Source of the DNA: an uncultured Spirochaetaceae bacterium
GTDB lineage: Bacteria; Spirochaetota; Spirochaetia; Treponematales; Treponemataceae
Direction of reading: 5' to 3'
NCBI GenBank assembly: GCA_937875245.1
Contig: CALNCH010000039.1
Span: forward strand, 1-7,123
Length of the DNA stretch: 7,123 bases
Position numbers and translations under genes: made by a program. Position 1 is the first letter of the stretch; every line of letters begins with the position of its first letter. Positions 6,325 to 7,123 of this stretch are shown in pieces. The notes below the pieces were generated by a model. The model did no database searches, was not told the origin of the DNA, and was given only the letters and a program-made list of their open reading frames with translations.

Positions 6325-6597
6325 GTGGAAGAACAGAATGTTCAGAAGAAAGCTGTTAATCGCTCTTTTGTTGGAATAGTTACAAGCGACAAAATGGATA
6401 AAACCATTGTTGTTTCAGTTACAACAAAAAAGCTTCATCGGCTTTATAAAAAATACGTAACCCGCGTCAAGAAATGTAAGGCACATGATGAAATGAATGC
6501 TGCTCACATTGGTGACAGAGTTAGTATCATTGAATGCCGACCCCTCAGCAAAGAAAAGTGCTGGCGGCTAGCTGAAATTATTGAACGAGCTAAATAA
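6325..6597 (+). CDS. rpsQ: 30S ribosomal protein S17
   Basis: S17 is an early-binding OB-fold protein of the 30S body. The 90-residue product has SFVGIVTSDKMDKTIVVSV, KKLHRLYKKYV, KAHDEMN, GDRVSIIECRPLSKEKCWRL and EIIERAK, all in family order. Two to three cysteines (in KKCKAHD, IECRP and EKCWR) replace commoner residues. The GTG at 6325 is chosen because AGGAG (6313-6317), overlapping the rpmC stop, is seven bases upstream and the resulting length is normal. In the E. coli arrangement this gene ends the S10 operon; here only 15 bases separate it from rplN. Confidence 0.95.
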   Translation: MEEQNVQKKAVNRSFVGIVTSDKMDKTIVVSVTTKKLHRLYKKYVTRVKKCKAHDEMNAAHIGDRVSIIECRPLSKEKCWRLAEIIERAK

Positions 6598-6612
6598 ACC
6601 AGGAGAAATGCT

Positions 6613-6981
6613 ATGATTCAGATGCAATCAAATTTGAATGTCGCTGATAACTCCGGAGCAAAACTTGTTCAGTGTATCAAAGTTATTGGTGGTTCACACC
6701 GCCGATATGCTAGTATTGGCGACGTAATTGTTGTAGCAGTTAAGGATGCAATTCCAACTTCTACAATTAAAAAAGGATCAGTCGAAAAGGCTGTAATCGT
6801 GCGGATTTCAAAAGAATATCGCAGACCTGACGGAACATATATTCGTTTTGATGATAATGCTTGCGTTATCATTGATGCAAATAGTAACCCAAAAGGTAAG
6901 CGTATCTTTGGACCTGTAGCTCGTGAGCTTCGTGATATGGATTATATGAAAATCGTATCATTAGCTCCGGAAGTTCTGTAA
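6613..6981 (+). CDS. rplN: 50S ribosomal protein L14
   Basis: L14 lies at the subunit interface, contacts L19 and 16S rRNA (bridge B8), and is the binding site of the silencing factor RsfS. The 122-residue protein is full length: MIQMQSNLNVADNSGAK, GGSHRRYASIGDVIVVAVKDA, KKGSVEKAVIVR, FDDNACVIID, PKGKRIFGPVARELR and the end MKIVSLAPEVL. The ATG at 6613 is seven bases after AGGAG (6601-6605). Another ATG at 6608 is only two bases from that site and out of frame, ending after two codons at a TGA that overlaps this start. In E. coli this gene begins the separate spc operon, but here no promoter is visible before it. Confidence 0.97.
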   Translation: MIQMQSNLNVADNSGAKLVQCIKVIGGSHRRYASIGDVIVVAVKDAIPTSTIKKGSVEKAVIVRISKEYRRPDGTYIRFDDNACVIIDANSNPKGKRIFGPVARELRDMDYMKIVSLAPEVL

Positions 6982-6994
6982 GAACAAGTTCTTA
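6979..6994 (+). repeat. Alternative small hairpins over the rplN stop and before the rplX ribosome-binding site
   Basis: Three short complementary segments follow one another: GTTCT (6973-6977), AGAAC (6981-6985) and GTTCTT (6988-6993). The middle segment can pair with the first (loop GTA) or, as TAAGAAC/GTTCTTA (6979-6985 with 6988-6994), with the third. The two pairings exclude each other. The second includes the rplN stop codon and abuts the rplX Shine-Dalgarno AAGGAG (6994-6999), taking its first A. The stems are short and AT-rich, so a role in coupling is speculative. Confidence 0.35.
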
Positions 6995-7006
6995 AGGAGA
7001 ATTGAC

Positions 7007-7123
7007 ATGGAAAAGAAATTCAAAATCCGTAAGGACGATCAGGTAGAAATCATTGCAGGAAAAGATAAAGGCAAACGAGGCAATGTTGTTCGTGTTTTAC
7101 GCGACAAAGACAGAGTAATCGGA
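7007..7123 (+). CDS. rplX: 50S ribosomal protein L24 (N-terminal part; runs off the window)
   Basis: L24 is an assembly-initiating large-subunit protein near the tunnel exit. Only the first 39 codons are present and the frame is open to the last base. The visible part has the KOW motif region: KFKIRKDDQVEIIAGKDKGKRG (5-26) followed by NVVRVL and RVIG, which matches the family's N terminus. The ATG follows AAGGAG (6994-6999) by seven bases and lies 25 bases after rplN, its expected neighbour in spc clusters. The rest of the gene lies beyond the right edge; there is no sign that it is broken. Confidence 0.94.
   Translation, partial: MEKKFKIRKDDQVEIIAGKDKGKRGNVVRVLRDKDRVIG

Noticed and set aside
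6598..6612. A separate spc-operon promoter before rplN
   Set aside because: The gap is 15 bases and is mostly the ribosome-binding site; no -35/-10 pair was apparent in the end of rpsQ.
6608..6616. Two-codon minicistron ATG CTA TGA overlapping the rplN start
   Set aside because: The ATG is only two bases from the AGGAG, too close for initiation; the rplN ATG at seven bases is clearly the used start.

Overview
This window is the front of a bacterial S10-spc ribosomal-protein gene cluster headed by tuf. All genes are on the + strand, in the order tuf (EF-Tu), rpsJ (S10), rplC (L3), rplD (L4), rplW (L23), rplB (L2), rpsS (S19), rplV (L22), rpsC (S3), rplP (L16), rpmC (L29), rpsQ (S17), rplN (L14), and the first 39 codons of rplX (L24), which runs off the right edge. 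Protein features suggest a spirochaete of the genus Treponema or a close relative: the EF-Tu N-terminal region (KKFGDKALKYDEIDNAPEEK, then NTRHLEY), its GSAFKAL G5 motif, the L22 RMCHIT motif, and tuf placed directly before rpsJ without rpsL-rpsG-fusA. These similarities are recalled, not searched, so the genus is likely and the species is open.

Layout. Bases 1-176 hold no recognisable gene. They carry a plausible sigma70-type promoter (about 85-113) and a short leader ending in a strong Shine-Dalgarno site before tuf. Between tuf and rpsJ is a 67-base gap containing a 15-bp hairpin (1379-1414). Between rpsJ and rplC is the longest gap in the cluster, 110 bases, holding two further hairpins (1778-1806 and 1813-1833). 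From rplC onward the genes are packed with gaps of -1 to 33 bases. Most Shine-Dalgarno sites sit in or beside the preceding stop codon, which indicates one polycistronic message with translational coupling. rplD and rplW overlap by one base (TAATG). The S10-to-spc junction (rpsQ to rplN) is only 15 bases and has no visible promoter or terminator, so the E. coli S10 and spc operons appear fused here.

How it works together. EF-Tu delivers aminoacyl-tRNA to the ribosome, and the other 13 genes encode ribosomal proteins. L3, L4, L23, L2, L22, L16, L29, L14 and L24 belong to the large subunit; S10, S19, S3 and S17 to the small subunit.

I found no mobile element, CRISPR array, RNA gene or unfamiliar protein, and no new biological system. 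The points worth a second look are regulatory or compositional: the tuf-rpsJ hairpin, the structured leader before rplC rather than before rpsJ, overlapping alternative hairpins at the rplN-rplX junction, GTG starts confined to small-subunit genes, and AT-rich gene interiors with GC-richer ends.
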